Program-made: the position numbers and the translations under genes
Assembly (NCBI GenBank): GCA_026705565.1
Contig: JAPPAJ010000198.1
Coordinates: forward strand, 1 to 39,463
Reading direction: 5' to 3'
Source: Caldilineaceae bacterium
GTDB lineage: Bacteria > Chloroflexota > Anaerolineae > Caldilineales > Caldilineaceae
DNA: 39,463 bases
Shown here: positions 17,057-25,478 of the stretch, in pieces
Layout of the letters: every line of letters begins with the position of its first letter
Position numbering within the stretch: position 1 is the stretch's first letter
The notes under the pieces: generated by a model
Told to the model about the DNA's origin: nothing
The model's database searches: none
The model's input: the letters and a program-made list of their open reading frames with translations, nothing else

Positions 17057-17767
17057 ATGTCCCTCATTGTTGAATACATTGCCGGTCTGGCTCCCTGGAT
17101 TTACGCCCTTTGCGGCCTGAGCGCACTGGTCTATCTGTACCGCGTGCGGAGTATCCGGACCGAAAGGCTGCAGGCGATTTTCGCGCTGGAACACGAGCGG
17201 GCGGCCCGGGCCACTGCCGGGGTCGTGACCAGCGTGATCGGGCTCTTGGTGGTTATGGGCCTGACCTACTTCATCAGCAACGTGGACCAGGCCATGGCAG
17301 AGGAAACGGGTGCGGAAACCCTTGTGGAAGCGCGCACCGAGTCGGGATCGGCACCGGGCCTCGGTGCCGATCCCGGTCTCAATCCGGTCGACGAAACAAC
17401 GGCTGCCGGACAGGTTGCCACCCCGCCGGAGGATCTGCGCAACGTGCCCATTTGCGAGGATGAGAGTGCCTCGCTGTCTTCACCGGCGGTAGCCGACGAA
17501 TTGGCCGGGAGAGTGGCTGTCCAAGGCACCGCGGTCCATGACGATCTGGCCTCGTACGTCATCGACATCGCACCCGGGTCGGATCCTGCGGACCAGGACT
17601 TCACCTTGCTGGGCAGGGCCTACAACACGGTGCGGACAGGCCTGCTGTGGGAGTTCGACGCGTCGGCCATCGGCCTGAGCGGACCGTACACGCTTCGCCT
17701 CAGCGTGCTGGACGCCGACGATGCTCCGCTGGCCACCTGCTCGGTGGCCGTGCGCATCGTCAACTAG
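17057..17767 (+). CDS. Membrane protein with two N-terminal helices and extracytoplasmic beta domain
   Basis: This is a 236-aa protein of unknown function. A first hydrophobic segment (residues about 5-27, IAGLAPWIYALCGLSALVYLY) and a second (about 55-75, AGVVTSVIGLLVVMGLTYFI) flank a basic cytoplasmic loop rich in Arg. A Pro/Thr/Glu-rich linker leads to a C-terminal domain of about 85 residues (VAVQGTAVHDDLASYVID ... GPYTLRLSVLDADDAPL). That domain has the alternating pattern of an Ig-like beta sandwich, seen C-terminal to some Chloroflexota cell-wall proteins. The start at ATG 17057 is favoured over the upstream in-frame ATG at 17036, because it matches the -10 spacing and the first helix. 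The gene is divergent from the aldo/keto reductase and convergent with the DUF3179 gene. Confidence 0.75.
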   Translation: MSLIVEYIAGLAPWIYALCGLSALVYLYRVRSIRTERLQAIFALEHERAARATAGVVTSVIGLLVVMGLTYFISNVDQAMAEETGAETLVEARTESGSAPGLGADPGLNPVDETTAAGQVATPPEDLRNVPICEDESASLSSPAVADELAGRVAVQGTAVHDDLASYVIDIAPGSDPADQDFTLLGRAYNTVRTGLLWEFDASAIGLSGPYTLRLSVLDADDAPLATCSVAVRIVN

Positions 17768-17802
17768 CCGGCAGTCCCAGGCCGTGTGGCTCCCACCGTG
17801 GG

Positions 17803-19113
17803 TCAGTCCGCCGCCACGAGTTCGGTGTCCGGCAGGAATTCCGCCCAGGCAAACCAGAAGTGGTCGAAGGCGACCTGGGGCTCCAGGGCCGATCCCTGCA
17901 ATTCCCCGGCCGTTGCCTCGCCCCTAATGTTCCAGGTGCTTCCGGTCTGTGCATCCCGGACGGTACCGTCGTCGGCGACATCGAACTCAAGGTGCCGGCC
18001 GTCCAGGATACGGCTGAATACCCCCACGCTGCCAATGTCCCGGGCCGTGCCAATTTCCGCCTCGGAGAGCGAGGAGGACATGCCTTCCTCAAAGAACACC
18101 ACGATTCCCGGATCACCGTTGGGAGGGTCGTACGGGACCACGGTGAGAGCCCGTGCCAGATCGAAGGGAATGGCCACGCTGCTGTGGTCCGGGAACAGGA
18201 CTCCCACCACGCGGTCCAGCGGCTTGAGCCTTGGATCCGGTTCACCCGTGAACAGCACCAGGTTCTCGTTGCGGCTCAGCCCGTTGCCGTACGTGTCGTA
18301 GTTGACATAGGGGTTCATGCCGTAGTTGCGGCTGAACTGATCCAGAGGACGCTGCAGCACTTCACCCTCCGGAAACAATTCGCGAAATCGACCAAATCCA
18401 AGGACCTGGCTGGGCAGGAACGTCAGCTGGGTCGAGGCCAGTTCGCCAATGAGGGCGGTGCCGGTGAACTGTTGCCACCAGGTTTCGGTCTGGCGGTCGT
18501 ACATCACGAGGTCGCTGTGGCGCAGGCTGCCGGTGGTGCCGAAGTCGAGCACCATGTCGCCCACCCGTCGGTCGAACACGACGCTGGCGTTGCACAGGGG
18601 ACAGAAGGTCACGGTGACCGGCCGCCCGGCAATTTCGTCGTTGACGATTTCATGCCATATCAGGACGGCCAGCGGATAGGCCCGGGCCTGTCCGCCGTGT
18701 TCGTAGACGATGACCGGATCCGTGTCCGTCAACCAGTCCGCCGCGGTGGCGATGGGTTCGAAGCGCGGGGCGTCCAGGGACGGAATGCCGTCCTTGGGCG
18801 GGCCTCCGGAAATGATCTCGGTCAGGTCGATGGTGCGTTTCGTGAAATCGGTCTTCCATCCCCGCGTGTTGATCGGGTTGCGTCCCTCGATCGGCCGGCT
18901 GTCGACCGTGCGCACCTCTGCAATTGGAGAGGAATCGGGCAAGGGGTCCACCACGGTGGCCGGAACCGATTCCTCCGGCGGGGCGACCGGTGGGGGCATT
19001 TGGCATCCGGCGAGCAGGAAAGCCAGCCATGCGATGGCCAACAGCAGCGCCGGTGAGTGTTTGTTTGATCGCCATCGGGCGGGGTTGGCGAGCGGCGGTG
19101 TAACACGTTGCAT
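17803..19113 (-). CDS. DUF3179-domain lipoprotein
   Basis: This 436-aa predicted lipoprotein has a basic N-terminus, a hydrophobic stretch and the lipobox LAGC with Cys37. A Pro-rich linker leads to the DUF3179 domain. That domain shows DPVIVYEHGGQARAYP, WHEIVNDEIAGRPVTVTFCPLCN with its CxxC pair, and SLRHSDLVMYDRQTETWWQQFTG. The function of DUF3179 is not established; the CPLC pair may bind metal or be redox active. The ATG at 19113 is preferred over the frame's upstream start at 19146 because it leaves a standard signal peptide. It stands alone, convergent with the membrane protein (35 bases apart). The 469-aa plus-strand frame over it is a shadow. Confidence 0.88.
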   Translation of the reverse strand: MQRVTPPLANPARWRSNKHSPALLLAIAWLAFLLAGCQMPPPVAPPEESVPATVVDPLPDSSPIAEVRTVDSRPIEGRNPINTRGWKTDFTKRTIDLTEIISGGPPKDGIPSLDAPRFEPIATAADWLTDTDPVIVYEHGGQARAYPLAVLIWHEIVNDEIAGRPVTVTFCPLCNASVVFDRRVGDMVLDFGTTGSLRHSDLVMYDRQTETWWQQFTGTALIGELASTQLTFLPSQVLGFGRFRELFPEGEVLQRPLDQFSRNYGMNPYVNYDTYGNGLSRNENLVLFTGEPDPRLKPLDRVVGVLFPDHSSVAIPFDLARALTVVPYDPPNGDPGIVVFFEEGMSSSLSEAEIGTARDIGSVGVFSRILDGRHLEFDVADDGTVRDAQTGSTWNIRGEATAGELQGSALEPQVAFDHFWFAWAEFLPDTELVAAD

Positions 19114-19452
19114 AGCGTAGTCCGGGTTGTGGCGGCAGGAAAACACCCGAGCTGCCGGACCGAAGCCGGCTTCAGCAGCCTTGTGGGCCTGGCATGTCAG
19201 AAACAGGTCCGAAACCGATCCGGCTCTGGTCTGTACGCCTGCCTAGGATTGTGGCACAGGAATGCGAACAGCACCGTACCCCTCGTTTCGGATTTCAAAA
19301 CGGGGGCCGCGCAAGTGCCATTCTTCGTCATACCACCCCGCAACCTCGCGCAACACCATTGGTTCCAGCCCTGTTGATTGCCTGTCAACGGCACCGGGTG
19401 CGAATCAACCGCAGATCATCGCAAACCGTCGACTTCGCGTTGCAGACCGGAC
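19114..19452. other. Intergenic region, no gene seen
   Basis: These 339 bases separate the divergent DUF3179 and SCP2-like genes. Short open frames exist on both strands but none has coding character or a family resemblance. A TAGGAT near 19243 could be a weak -10 for the rightward genes. No terminator, tRNA or repeat was recognised. Confidence 0.5.
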
Positions 19453-19836
19453 ATGAAATCGATCGCCGTACATCCGGTTGTCCCCCGCTTGCAGGCTACG
19501 TTTCAGCGCCTGCAGGAAGAAACCAAGGCCATGCAGACCTTCGGCGCCTCCGGACTGGTGGTGCGGGTCCGCTTGGAGGGGGACGATCAGGAGATCTTGG
19601 TGGACGGTCGTCTGCAGGAGGTTTTTTGGGATCCGCGTCCGGGCCGGGCGGATCTGGAACTGCACCTGCCGGCCGACCTCCTCCACCGCATCCTGATGGA
19701 GGAGGCGTCGTTTCGCAAATCCTTCATGAACGGCGACATCCGTTCGCAGGGCAACGTGTTTCGGGCGATGCCCTTTGCCGACCTGCTCCAGGCGGCGCGG
19801 TCGATTTATCAGGACATGGGCAAGCAGGCCCCTTGA
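19453..19836 (+). CDS. Small SCP2-like (sterol-carrier-type) domain protein
   Basis: This is a 127-aa protein with the general pattern of the SCP2 fold. A beta segment (LVVRVRLEGDDQEILVDG) is followed by strands and then a helix-turn region, DLLHRILMEEASFRKSFMNGDIRSQGN, where SCP2 proteins typically have the small-molecule-binding element. A terminal helix follows (PFADLLQAARSIYQDM). SCP2 domains bind lipids or other hydrophobic ligands. Start is ATG 19453 (MKSIAVHPVV); an upstream ATG at 19378 in frame adds non-conserved residues. It lies 26 bases before dnaG on the same strand, so it is probably co-transcribed with the primase, with no known reason for the pairing. Identification rests on pattern only. 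Confidence 0.6.
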   Translation: MKSIAVHPVVPRLQATFQRLQEETKAMQTFGASGLVVRVRLEGDDQEILVDGRLQEVFWDPRPGRADLELHLPADLLHRILMEEASFRKSFMNGDIRSQGNVFRAMPFADLLQAARSIYQDMGKQAP

Positions 19837-19862
19837 CGCGGTCGTTGCCCTTGTGACGCCTC

Positions 19863-21785
19863 ATGGATGAACGGGAACAGATCCGGGAGCGGATTGATCT
19901 GGTGGAATTCATTGGACGCTACGTCACGCTGAGCCGTGCCGGCAGCACCTACAAGGCCTGTTGCCCGTTCCATCAGGAAAAGACCCCCAGTTTCGTGGTG
20001 TCGCCCGAGCGCGGCACCTGGCACTGCTTTGGCGCCTGCGGCGAGGGCGGCGATCTCTTCAAGTTCCTGATGAAGATTGAGGGGCTTGAGTTTTTCGATG
20101 CCCTCAAGAAGCTCGCGGCCGAAGCCGGCGTGGAGCTGGCGCGGAAACGGCAGGCCCCCGATCCCCTGGATCCGGTGCGGGAAATCATGGGCAGGGCCGC
20201 AGCCTTCTATGCCACGGCTCTGCACGCCGCCGCCGAGGGCCAAGTTGCGAGGGATTATCTACGGCAACGCGGTGTTGCACCGGAGATGGTCGATGCTTTC
20301 CAGCTGGGCTACAGCGACAGGTCATGGGACAGTCTGGTGTCCTTTCTGCAAAGCCAGGGCTTTTCCGAAAGTCATGTGTTGCAGACCGGCTTGCTCTACC
20401 ACGACGAGAGGCAGGGCTCCTATCGGGATCGGTATCGAGGCCGGTTGATGTTTCCCATCCGGGATGCCCGCGGCCGGGTGGTGGGTTTCGGGGCGCGCGA
20501 ACTGGGTAGCGAGTCCCGCGGCGCCAAGTACATCAACTCGCCGACCACGCCCTTGTTCAACAAAAGCCAGGTGCTCTACGGCATCGAACACGCAGCCGGC
20601 CCCATCCGCAAACTGGGGGCAGCCGTGCTGGTGGAGGGGTATCTGGATGTCGTCACGGCCCATCAGTTCGGGTTCGCCAACACGGTTGCCTGCCTGGGTA
20701 CCGCAGTGACTCCGGGACAGTTGGGGCTGTTGCGCCGATATACCTCGCAGGTGGTGTTTGCCCTGGACGCGGATGCGGCCGGCCAGCAGGCGACGTTGCG
20801 GGGACTGGAAAAGGCCCGGGAGACGCTGCGCGCGAGCAATCGGGATGATCGGAACGCCGGCCGCAACCGTCCCGCCATGGCCCTGCGGATCGCGGCGATG
20901 CCGGAAGGGCGCGATCCGGACGAACTGATCAGGGAGAACGCCGACGGCTGGAAGAAGGTTACCGGCGATGCCTTGACCCTGGTCAACTTCTATGCGAACC
21001 ATGCCGAGCGAGCCTTCGACCTGGAGGTCCCCGAGCAAAAGCAGAAGGCCGTCGAGCTCTTGGTGGAAGTCCTGGCGGAAGTCCATCAGGAAGTTGCGCG
21101 GGACGAATACATCAAGCAAATGGAAACCCGCTTTGCCACCGCGCCGGGGCTGTTGCAGCGCATGGTGGTGGACAGAGCGCGGCTTCCCGAACCGGATCCG
21201 GTCCCGGTGGAGGCGGACCCCGAAGTCGCATGGGAGGAGCCTCCCCAGCGGCCCGTCGTACAGCTCCAGGAACCCGGATCCCTGCGCAACGAACTGGAGC
21301 GGAAAGTCCTGTTGGTCCTGTTGCGCGATCCGCGTCGCCTGCACAGGCAGATCAATTCGGTCCTGGCGGGGTTCGAGGCGGACCTGCCCGGCCTGACCGC
21401 CGGGGATTTCATCGACAACCAGGCGCGGACCATGTATGGCCTGTTGCTGAGCGTCGATCCGGACGACGAGTGGGATGTCGACGAGTTCATGTCGGGGCTC
21501 GACGAGGCGGCGGCTGCCTACCTGCGGAGAGTGTTGGCGGAACAGGATGGCGTGCTGTCCGGACCGGCCATGGAAGGCAACACCAATCGGGAGGCGTGCA
21601 GCGAAGCCGTGGGGTTGCTGCTACGGATGCGCGAACTGGAATTACATCGGCGCCTCAAGACAATCGACATGGTCCAGGACGGCGCCGCCTATCTCACAGG
21701 GATGGCGCACCTGCGCCGGATTCAGGATCTCCGACACGAATACAACCCGCTGCAGCCCGTCAGGGCGGCGGCTTTGGCCAATTAA
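19863..21785 (+). CDS. dnaG: DNA primase DnaG
   Basis: DnaG makes RNA primers at the replication fork. The 640-aa protein has the usual order. The N-terminal zinc-binding CHC2 domain shows C34-x2-H37 and C55-x3-C59; the CFGAC spacing has one more residue than the CFGC of most bacteria, a variant I associate with Chloroflexota. The TOPRIM core shows E258 in LVEGYLDVV and D302/D304 in FALDADAAG, with GFGAREL and KYINSPTTPLFNKSQVLYG upstream. A C-terminal region of about 150 residues follows and should bind DnaB helicase. ATG 19863 begins the characteristic MDEREQIRERIDLVEFI. The stop TAA at 21783-21785 precedes the sigma-factor ATG by 45 bases, recalling the dnaG-rpoD macromolecular synthesis operon. 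Confidence 0.96.
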   Translation: MDEREQIRERIDLVEFIGRYVTLSRAGSTYKACCPFHQEKTPSFVVSPERGTWHCFGACGEGGDLFKFLMKIEGLEFFDALKKLAAEAGVELARKRQAPDPLDPVREIMGRAAAFYATALHAAAEGQVARDYLRQRGVAPEMVDAFQLGYSDRSWDSLVSFLQSQGFSESHVLQTGLLYHDERQGSYRDRYRGRLMFPIRDARGRVVGFGARELGSESRGAKYINSPTTPLFNKSQVLYGIEHAAGPIRKLGAAVLVEGYLDVVTAHQFGFANTVACLGTAVTPGQLGLLRRYTSQVVFALDADAAGQQATLRGLEKARETLRASNRDDRNAGRNRPAMALRIAAMPEGRDPDELIRENADGWKKVTGDALTLVNFYANHAERAFDLEVPEQKQKAVELLVEVLAEVHQEVARDEYIKQMETRFATAPGLLQRMVVDRARLPEPDPVPVEADPEVAWEEPPQRPVVQLQEPGSLRNELERKVLLVLLRDPRRLHRQINSVLAGFEADLPGLTAGDFIDNQARTMYGLLLSVDPDDEWDVDEFMSGLDEAAAAYLRRVLAEQDGVLSGPAMEGNTNREACSEAVGLLLRMRELELHRRLKTIDMVQDGAAYLTGMAHLRRIQDLRHEYNPLQPVRAAALAN

Positions 21786-21830
21786 TTGGTAACCATCATC
21801 GACCCAAGCGACGTAGCACAGGTGAACAAC

Positions 21831-22937
21831 ATGGCTGTAACCGACACCCGGTATTCAACCAATCTGGATGACGGCATCATTGCCATCAGTCAGGTGGGGG
21901 CACCGTTGGCGGATGCCGGACCGGCGGACTGGGCCGGATCGCTGGATCCCATCCAGGTCTACATGCGCGACGTGGGACGGCATCCGCTCCTAACCGCGGA
22001 CGAGGAGAAGTTGCTGGCAACGGCAATGATCCATGCCGGCCAGGCCCGTGCCAGGCTGGATTACGAGACGGATCCCGAAGAGCGCGGCAGGCTGGCTCAG
22101 GTGATTGCGGACGGCCAGGTGGCCCAGGAACGGCTGGCCAACTGCAATCTGCGCCTGGTCATCAGCCAAGCCAACCGCCAGCGCAACAACGGCGTCAGCT
22201 TCCTGGACCTGATTCAGGAAGGGAACGTCGGCCTGATGAAGGCGGTCGAGAAGTTCGACCCCACCCGCGGCTTCAAGTTCAGCACCTATGCCACGTGGTG
22301 GATTCGGCAGTCCATCAGCCGGGCCCTGGCGGATCAGGCGCGCACGATTCGACTACCGGTGCACGTCGTTGACAAGCTGAAGAAAATCGAGCGCACGCGC
22401 AAGCATCTGCGAGGATTGCTGGGCCGCGACCCTTCGCTGCTGGAACTGTGTCTGGAAACCGGCCATCTGGATCGATCGATTGAGGAGTTGATCCCGGATT
22501 GGGTGTTGACAACCGATGCCTGCCACCTGGTGGAGGACGAGGATGTGCGGGCCGTAGCCGAAGAGGCCGTTGACAAAGTGAGAAACCTGCTCAGCCTGGA
22601 CACGGCCCCTGTCAGCCTGTATTCGCCGGTGCACCACGGCGAGGATGCATTGTTGCTGGATATCGTCGAGGACGAGAATTCGCCGGAACCGGCCGAAGCC
22701 GCCAACATCGAAATCATGAAGGAACAGGTCAACGACGTGTTGAACGACCTTGATCCCCGAGAGAGAGGCATCATCAACAACCGGTTCGGGTTGGATGATC
22801 AGGAGCCGCTGACGTTGGACGACCTCGGCAAAGAGTTTGACATAACGCGTGAACGGGTACGCCAGATCGTCAAGGAAGCCCTGCAGAAAATCTACGCCGA
22901 AGACTGCGGACGGCACCTGCGCGAGTTCATCATCTGA
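21831..22937 (+). CDS. rpoD: Sigma-70 family RNA polymerase sigma factor, RpoD-like
   Basis: This is a 368-aa sigma factor that directs RNA polymerase to -10/-35 promoters. Region 1.2 is DPIQVYMRDVGRHPLLTADEE. Region 2 is NLRLVISQANRQRNNGVSFLDLIQEGNVGLMKAVEKFDPTRGFKFSTYATWWIRQSI, containing the core-binding and -10-recognition residues of primary sigma factors. Region 3 follows (IRLPVHVVDKLKKIERTRKHL). Region 4 is DLDPRERGIINNRFGL ... ITRERVRQIVKEAL, the -35-binding helix-turn-helix. The acidic region 1.1 of large RpoD proteins is missing, giving a compact form. ATG 21831 has an AGGTGA ribosome-binding site about 6 bases upstream, favouring it over the in-frame TTG at 21786. Position directly after dnaG supports a housekeeping role. 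I am less sure that it is the only primary sigma factor. Confidence 0.92.
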   Translation: MAVTDTRYSTNLDDGIIAISQVGAPLADAGPADWAGSLDPIQVYMRDVGRHPLLTADEEKLLATAMIHAGQARARLDYETDPEERGRLAQVIADGQVAQERLANCNLRLVISQANRQRNNGVSFLDLIQEGNVGLMKAVEKFDPTRGFKFSTYATWWIRQSISRALADQARTIRLPVHVVDKLKKIERTRKHLRGLLGRDPSLLELCLETGHLDRSIEELIPDWVLTTDACHLVEDEDVRAVAEEAVDKVRNLLSLDTAPVSLYSPVHHGEDALLLDIVEDENSPEPAEAANIEIMKEQVNDVLNDLDPRERGIINNRFGLDDQEPLTLDDLGKEFDITRERVRQIVKEALQKIYAEDCGRHLREFII

Positions 22938-22997
22938 AGTTCGGACGGGCAAGAGCACGCTCCGCCTTCGTTCGCCTCCAGCAGCTCCACTGCGCAG

Positions 22998-23028
22998 AAC
23001 GGCCCCGGATGTGTCCGGGGCCGTTTGA
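22998..23028 (+). terminator. Hairpin after the sigma-factor gene
   Basis: A 12-bp perfect stem (AACGGCCCCGGA at 22998-23009, TCCGGGGCCGTT at 23014-23025, loop TGTG) lies 60 bases after the sigma-factor stop. Only three T residues follow the GC-rich part, so it is a weak classic terminator but a very stable 3' stem-loop. Confidence 0.7.
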
Positions 23029-23036
23029 CGGGAGGC

Positions 23037-23084
23037 AAAAAAAAGCCGGCGGTGCCGGAGCATCCCACTCCAGGCACCGCCGGC
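23037..23084 (-). terminator. Intrinsic terminator of the leftward sugar-binding-protein gene
   Basis: Read on the minus strand, a 16-bp stem with one bulged base (arms 23045-23060 and 23068-23084, loop CATCCCA region) is followed by eight U residues (A-tract 23037-23044). It sits 22 bases after the stop of the binding-protein gene and nearly abuts the plus-strand hairpin, so both convergent units end in this 90-base gap. Confidence 0.88.
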
Positions 23085-23106
23085 CGGACTGGTGCAGGAT
23101 TGCGGC

Positions 23107-24480
23107 CTATTCGAATCCCTCGATCATGGCGTCGATCTTGCTCGTAATGCTGTCAACCACTTCCTGAACCGGCCGTTCACCGAGGATGGCCTGACCAATT
23201 TCATTGGAGTGGATGGTGTTCAGTTCTTCCTGGAACGGGACCGGAGTCCACGGCGTTGCCGTGTTGGTCATGTCCAGCATGTACTTCCAGCCGTTGCGCG
23301 GCAGAATTTCGTTCAGGCTGTTGGCCCAAGGCTCAACGTTCTCCTTGCGGAAGGGTGCTCCGAAGAAGTTCTGGGCCCACCACAGATCTTCGCCCGGCGA
23401 ATTGATGAACTTCAGCAGTTCCCAAGCCGCGTCCACGTTGGCAGTCCCGGTGCCGTTGATCGAGTGGTAGTCGTTGCCGACAAAGTTCGAGTGGCCGTGG
23501 GAACCCCTGGGAGGAGGCACAAAGTCCCAGTCGATGTCCTCCCAGCTTACGCGGTAGTTGGGGATGGACCAAGTGGAGGACCGGACGATGGCCTGCTTGC
23601 CGTTGGAGGCCCAGTCGAAATCGGCGGTCTCATCGGGCTTGCCCAGCGATCGTTCCTCGTTGATCATCACGGGCAGCGTCTCCAGCCAGGCCACCACTGG
23701 TTCGGCATCCAGGTTGAAGTGGGTCACGTCTTCGTTGAACATGGAATGCCCGAACGACGGGATCACCGTGTGCAGGTTCCAGTAGTCGGCGCTCTGGTTG
23801 GAACCCATGATGGTCCGCCGCCCGTTCTCGTCGAACTGGGTCAGTTGGCCCGCCTGTTCCCGCCAAGCATCCCAGGTCCAGTTGCCGGCATTCCAATCGC
23901 CGGCATCCATCGCCACGTCCGGAGTATCGATTCCCGCTTCTTCGTAGATGGTCTTGTTGTAGAAGTAGAGCCGCAGACCAAACGACTCGCGGGGCAGGGA
24001 GATGATGGTGCCCGGAGGGTAGTAACATCCTTCGGTCACGGCCGGCCACATGCCTTCCCAGTCGATTTCGGGATCTCCTTCGACCAGGCCGTTCATGTCC
24101 AACAGCACGCCCTTGTGGGCCATGGACCAGACAGTACCCCACGGGACGCCGTGGCAGTCCGGAGCGTCTCCGCCTGCATATCCGGTGAGAATCTTGGTGT
24201 GAAATTCACCGTAGGGTACGGAGTCGCGGACCACGTGGATGTTGGGGAAGGCGGCCTCGAAACGATCCACGGCTTCCTCAAACAACGCGTTGGCCTGTTC
24301 GCCACCTGTCCACCAGGCAAAGCCGATCTCGATCTGCTCCATGTCGGCGGCTTCACCGGCATCTCCCGCAGGCGCGGTCGGTGGGGCGCAGGCGACCAGA
24401 GCGGCCGTGGCGGAGGCTCCCGCCGCCAAGCGCAGAAACGCGCGTCGGCCCAGTTGACTTCGTTTCTCCAACATGGTCAT
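23107..24480 (-). CDS. CUT1-type sugar ABC transporter substrate-binding lipoprotein
   Basis: This 457-aa extracellular binding protein belongs to the MalE/UgpB-like group (family 1 binding proteins). The N-terminus has a twin-arginine-type signal (GRRAFLRLAAG) and a lipobox-like ALVAC with Cys31, so it is probably exported folded and lipid-anchored. The mature part opens with EIGFAWWTGGEQANALFEEAVDRFEAAFPNIHV and continues with the usual two-lobe pattern (YNKTIYEEAGIDTPD). ATG 24480 has GGGAGC about 10 bases upstream; ATG 24474 is an alternative. Substrate unknown. It is the last gene of the leftward cluster; the two permeases are three genes upstream, so it may have its own promoter in the 119-base gap to the PhyH gene. 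No matching ATPase gene is in the window. Confidence 0.92.
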   Translation of the reverse strand: MTMLEKRSQLGRRAFLRLAAGASATAALVACAPPTAPAGDAGEAADMEQIEIGFAWWTGGEQANALFEEAVDRFEAAFPNIHVVRDSVPYGEFHTKILTGYAGGDAPDCHGVPWGTVWSMAHKGVLLDMNGLVEGDPEIDWEGMWPAVTEGCYYPPGTIISLPRESFGLRLYFYNKTIYEEAGIDTPDVAMDAGDWNAGNWTWDAWREQAGQLTQFDENGRRTIMGSNQSADYWNLHTVIPSFGHSMFNEDVTHFNLDAEPVVAWLETLPVMINEERSLGKPDETADFDWASNGKQAIVRSSTWSIPNYRVSWEDIDWDFVPPPRGSHGHSNFVGNDYHSINGTGTANVDAAWELLKFINSPGEDLWWAQNFFGAPFRKENVEPWANSLNEILPRNGWKYMLDMTNTATPWTPVPFQEELNTIHSNEIGQAILGERPVQEVVDSITSKIDAMIEGFE

Positions 24481-24523
24481 TGGTATTGCTCCCTGTCTGA
24501 AAGACGGAACGTGAAGCTGCGAC

Positions 24524-24533
24524 ATCGTACGAT
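24524..24533. promoter_or_regulatory. Palindrome upstream of the binding-protein gene, possible operator
   Basis: ATCGTACGAT is a perfect 10-bp palindrome, set in a longer imperfect dyad (GCGA on one side, CGC on the other). It lies 43 bases upstream of the ATG at 24480, a normal operator distance. Candidate only; no regulator gene is in the cluster. Confidence 0.25.
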
Positions 24534-24599
24534 CGCAACAGGACTAAGGGTACTAAACCCGCAAAACCGCTTGACTTCGGCACCGGCGGTTCTGCCGGC

Positions 24600-25385
24600 T
24601 CACGTCTCCAAAATGCCCAGTCCGCCCAGCACCACCCTGGAATACCGGTTGAACTTCCCGTAGAAGCGTCGGATTTCCGGGTCGTCGTGGTCCCGCCAGA
24701 GGCGGGGCGGCATCAGCGTGACATCACTCACGGGGGGCCGATCGGGATGGCCGAAGTAGACCTGGATGGTGCGCCGTACTTTGTTCGTCTCGCGTAGGGT
24801 CACGCCGTGGAGCGTGGCGGCATTGAAGAGAATGCCGCTTCCGGCCGTGCCATGGAAGTCAAGAATGCCCCCGCGCTCCAAGTGTTCCTGTGGTGCCAGG
24901 GTCGGGCCCGCGGCCGGTTCCGGACTGATGGAGAAGCAGTGGGTGGTCTCATCCACATCGGTCAGGTAGTAGATGATTTGGGGATAGTCGAGGCGCAAGG
25001 GATGCTCATCCCAATAGTTGCGGTCGCGATGCCAGTCGGTGGACACCGCGGTGGTCTCACCGGTGCGGTGCCGCACGGCCAGTTCCTCGAAACAGAATGG
25101 TCCGTCCATGAGCCGCTCCAGCAGGGCCAGCAGCCGCGGCGGGCGGATGGCGTGTTCGAACACCGGCTCGTTCAATAGGAGGTTGCAGTTGTAGTCGCGG
25201 GAGCCCGTGGTCCACCACATGAACGGGTTGGCCTGCATGTCGCGGTTCATGGCCTCGTTCATCTCCCGGACGAGGTCGGGCGACAGCAAATCCGGAATGA
25301 CCACACAGCTGTGGTCGCGGAAGCATTGCTCCTGGGCATCCAGGTCGTGGGGATCGGGTGTTGCTACCTGTATGCGTCTGTGCAT
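24600..25385 (-). CDS. Phytanoyl-CoA dioxygenase (PhyH) family protein, copy A
   Basis: This 261-aa protein looks like a Fe(II)/2-oxoglutarate-dependent oxygenase of the PhyH family, which hydroxylates small molecules using O2 and 2-oxoglutarate. The metal triad is visible as H119 and D121 (WHRDRNYWD) plus H193 in AATLHGVTLRETNKVRR; an Arg just after (204 or 205) would hold 2-oxoglutarate. The double-stranded beta-helix core is preceded by an N-terminal helical part (CFRDHSCVVIPDLLSPDLV). Start is ATG 25385; its ribosome-binding site is weak. Substrate not predictable from sequence. Sits between the second PhyH gene (93 bases) and the binding-protein gene. Confidence 0.88.
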   Translation of the reverse strand: MHRRIQVATPDPHDLDAQEQCFRDHSCVVIPDLLSPDLVREMNEAMNRDMQANPFMWWTTGSRDYNCNLLLNEPVFEHAIRPPRLLALLERLMDGPFCFEELAVRHRTGETTAVSTDWHRDRNYWDEHPLRLDYPQIIYYLTDVDETTHCFSISPEPAAGPTLAPQEHLERGGILDFHGTAGSGILFNAATLHGVTLRETNKVRRTIQVYFGHPDRPPVSDVTLMPPRLWRDHDDPEIRRFYGKFNRYSRVVLGGLGILET

Positions 25386-25478
25386 GGGAAACCTGTACCG
25401 AAAGGCGCTGACAATGTGGAAGCAGGTGACGACGACTCCGTGCGCGCGGGTGCGCGCCTGATTCGGTTGCCGGTGGTG

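Noticed and set aside
15420-19056. Plus-strand open frames of 566 and 469 codons over the gamma-glutamyltransferase, aldo/keto reductase and DUF3179 genes
   Set aside because: Antisense to strong family matches; no recognisable domain and no ribosome-binding site.
23092-24663. Plus-strand open frame of 523 codons over the binding-protein gene
   Set aside because: Antisense to a clear binding protein with signal peptide; it starts within the minus-strand terminator region.
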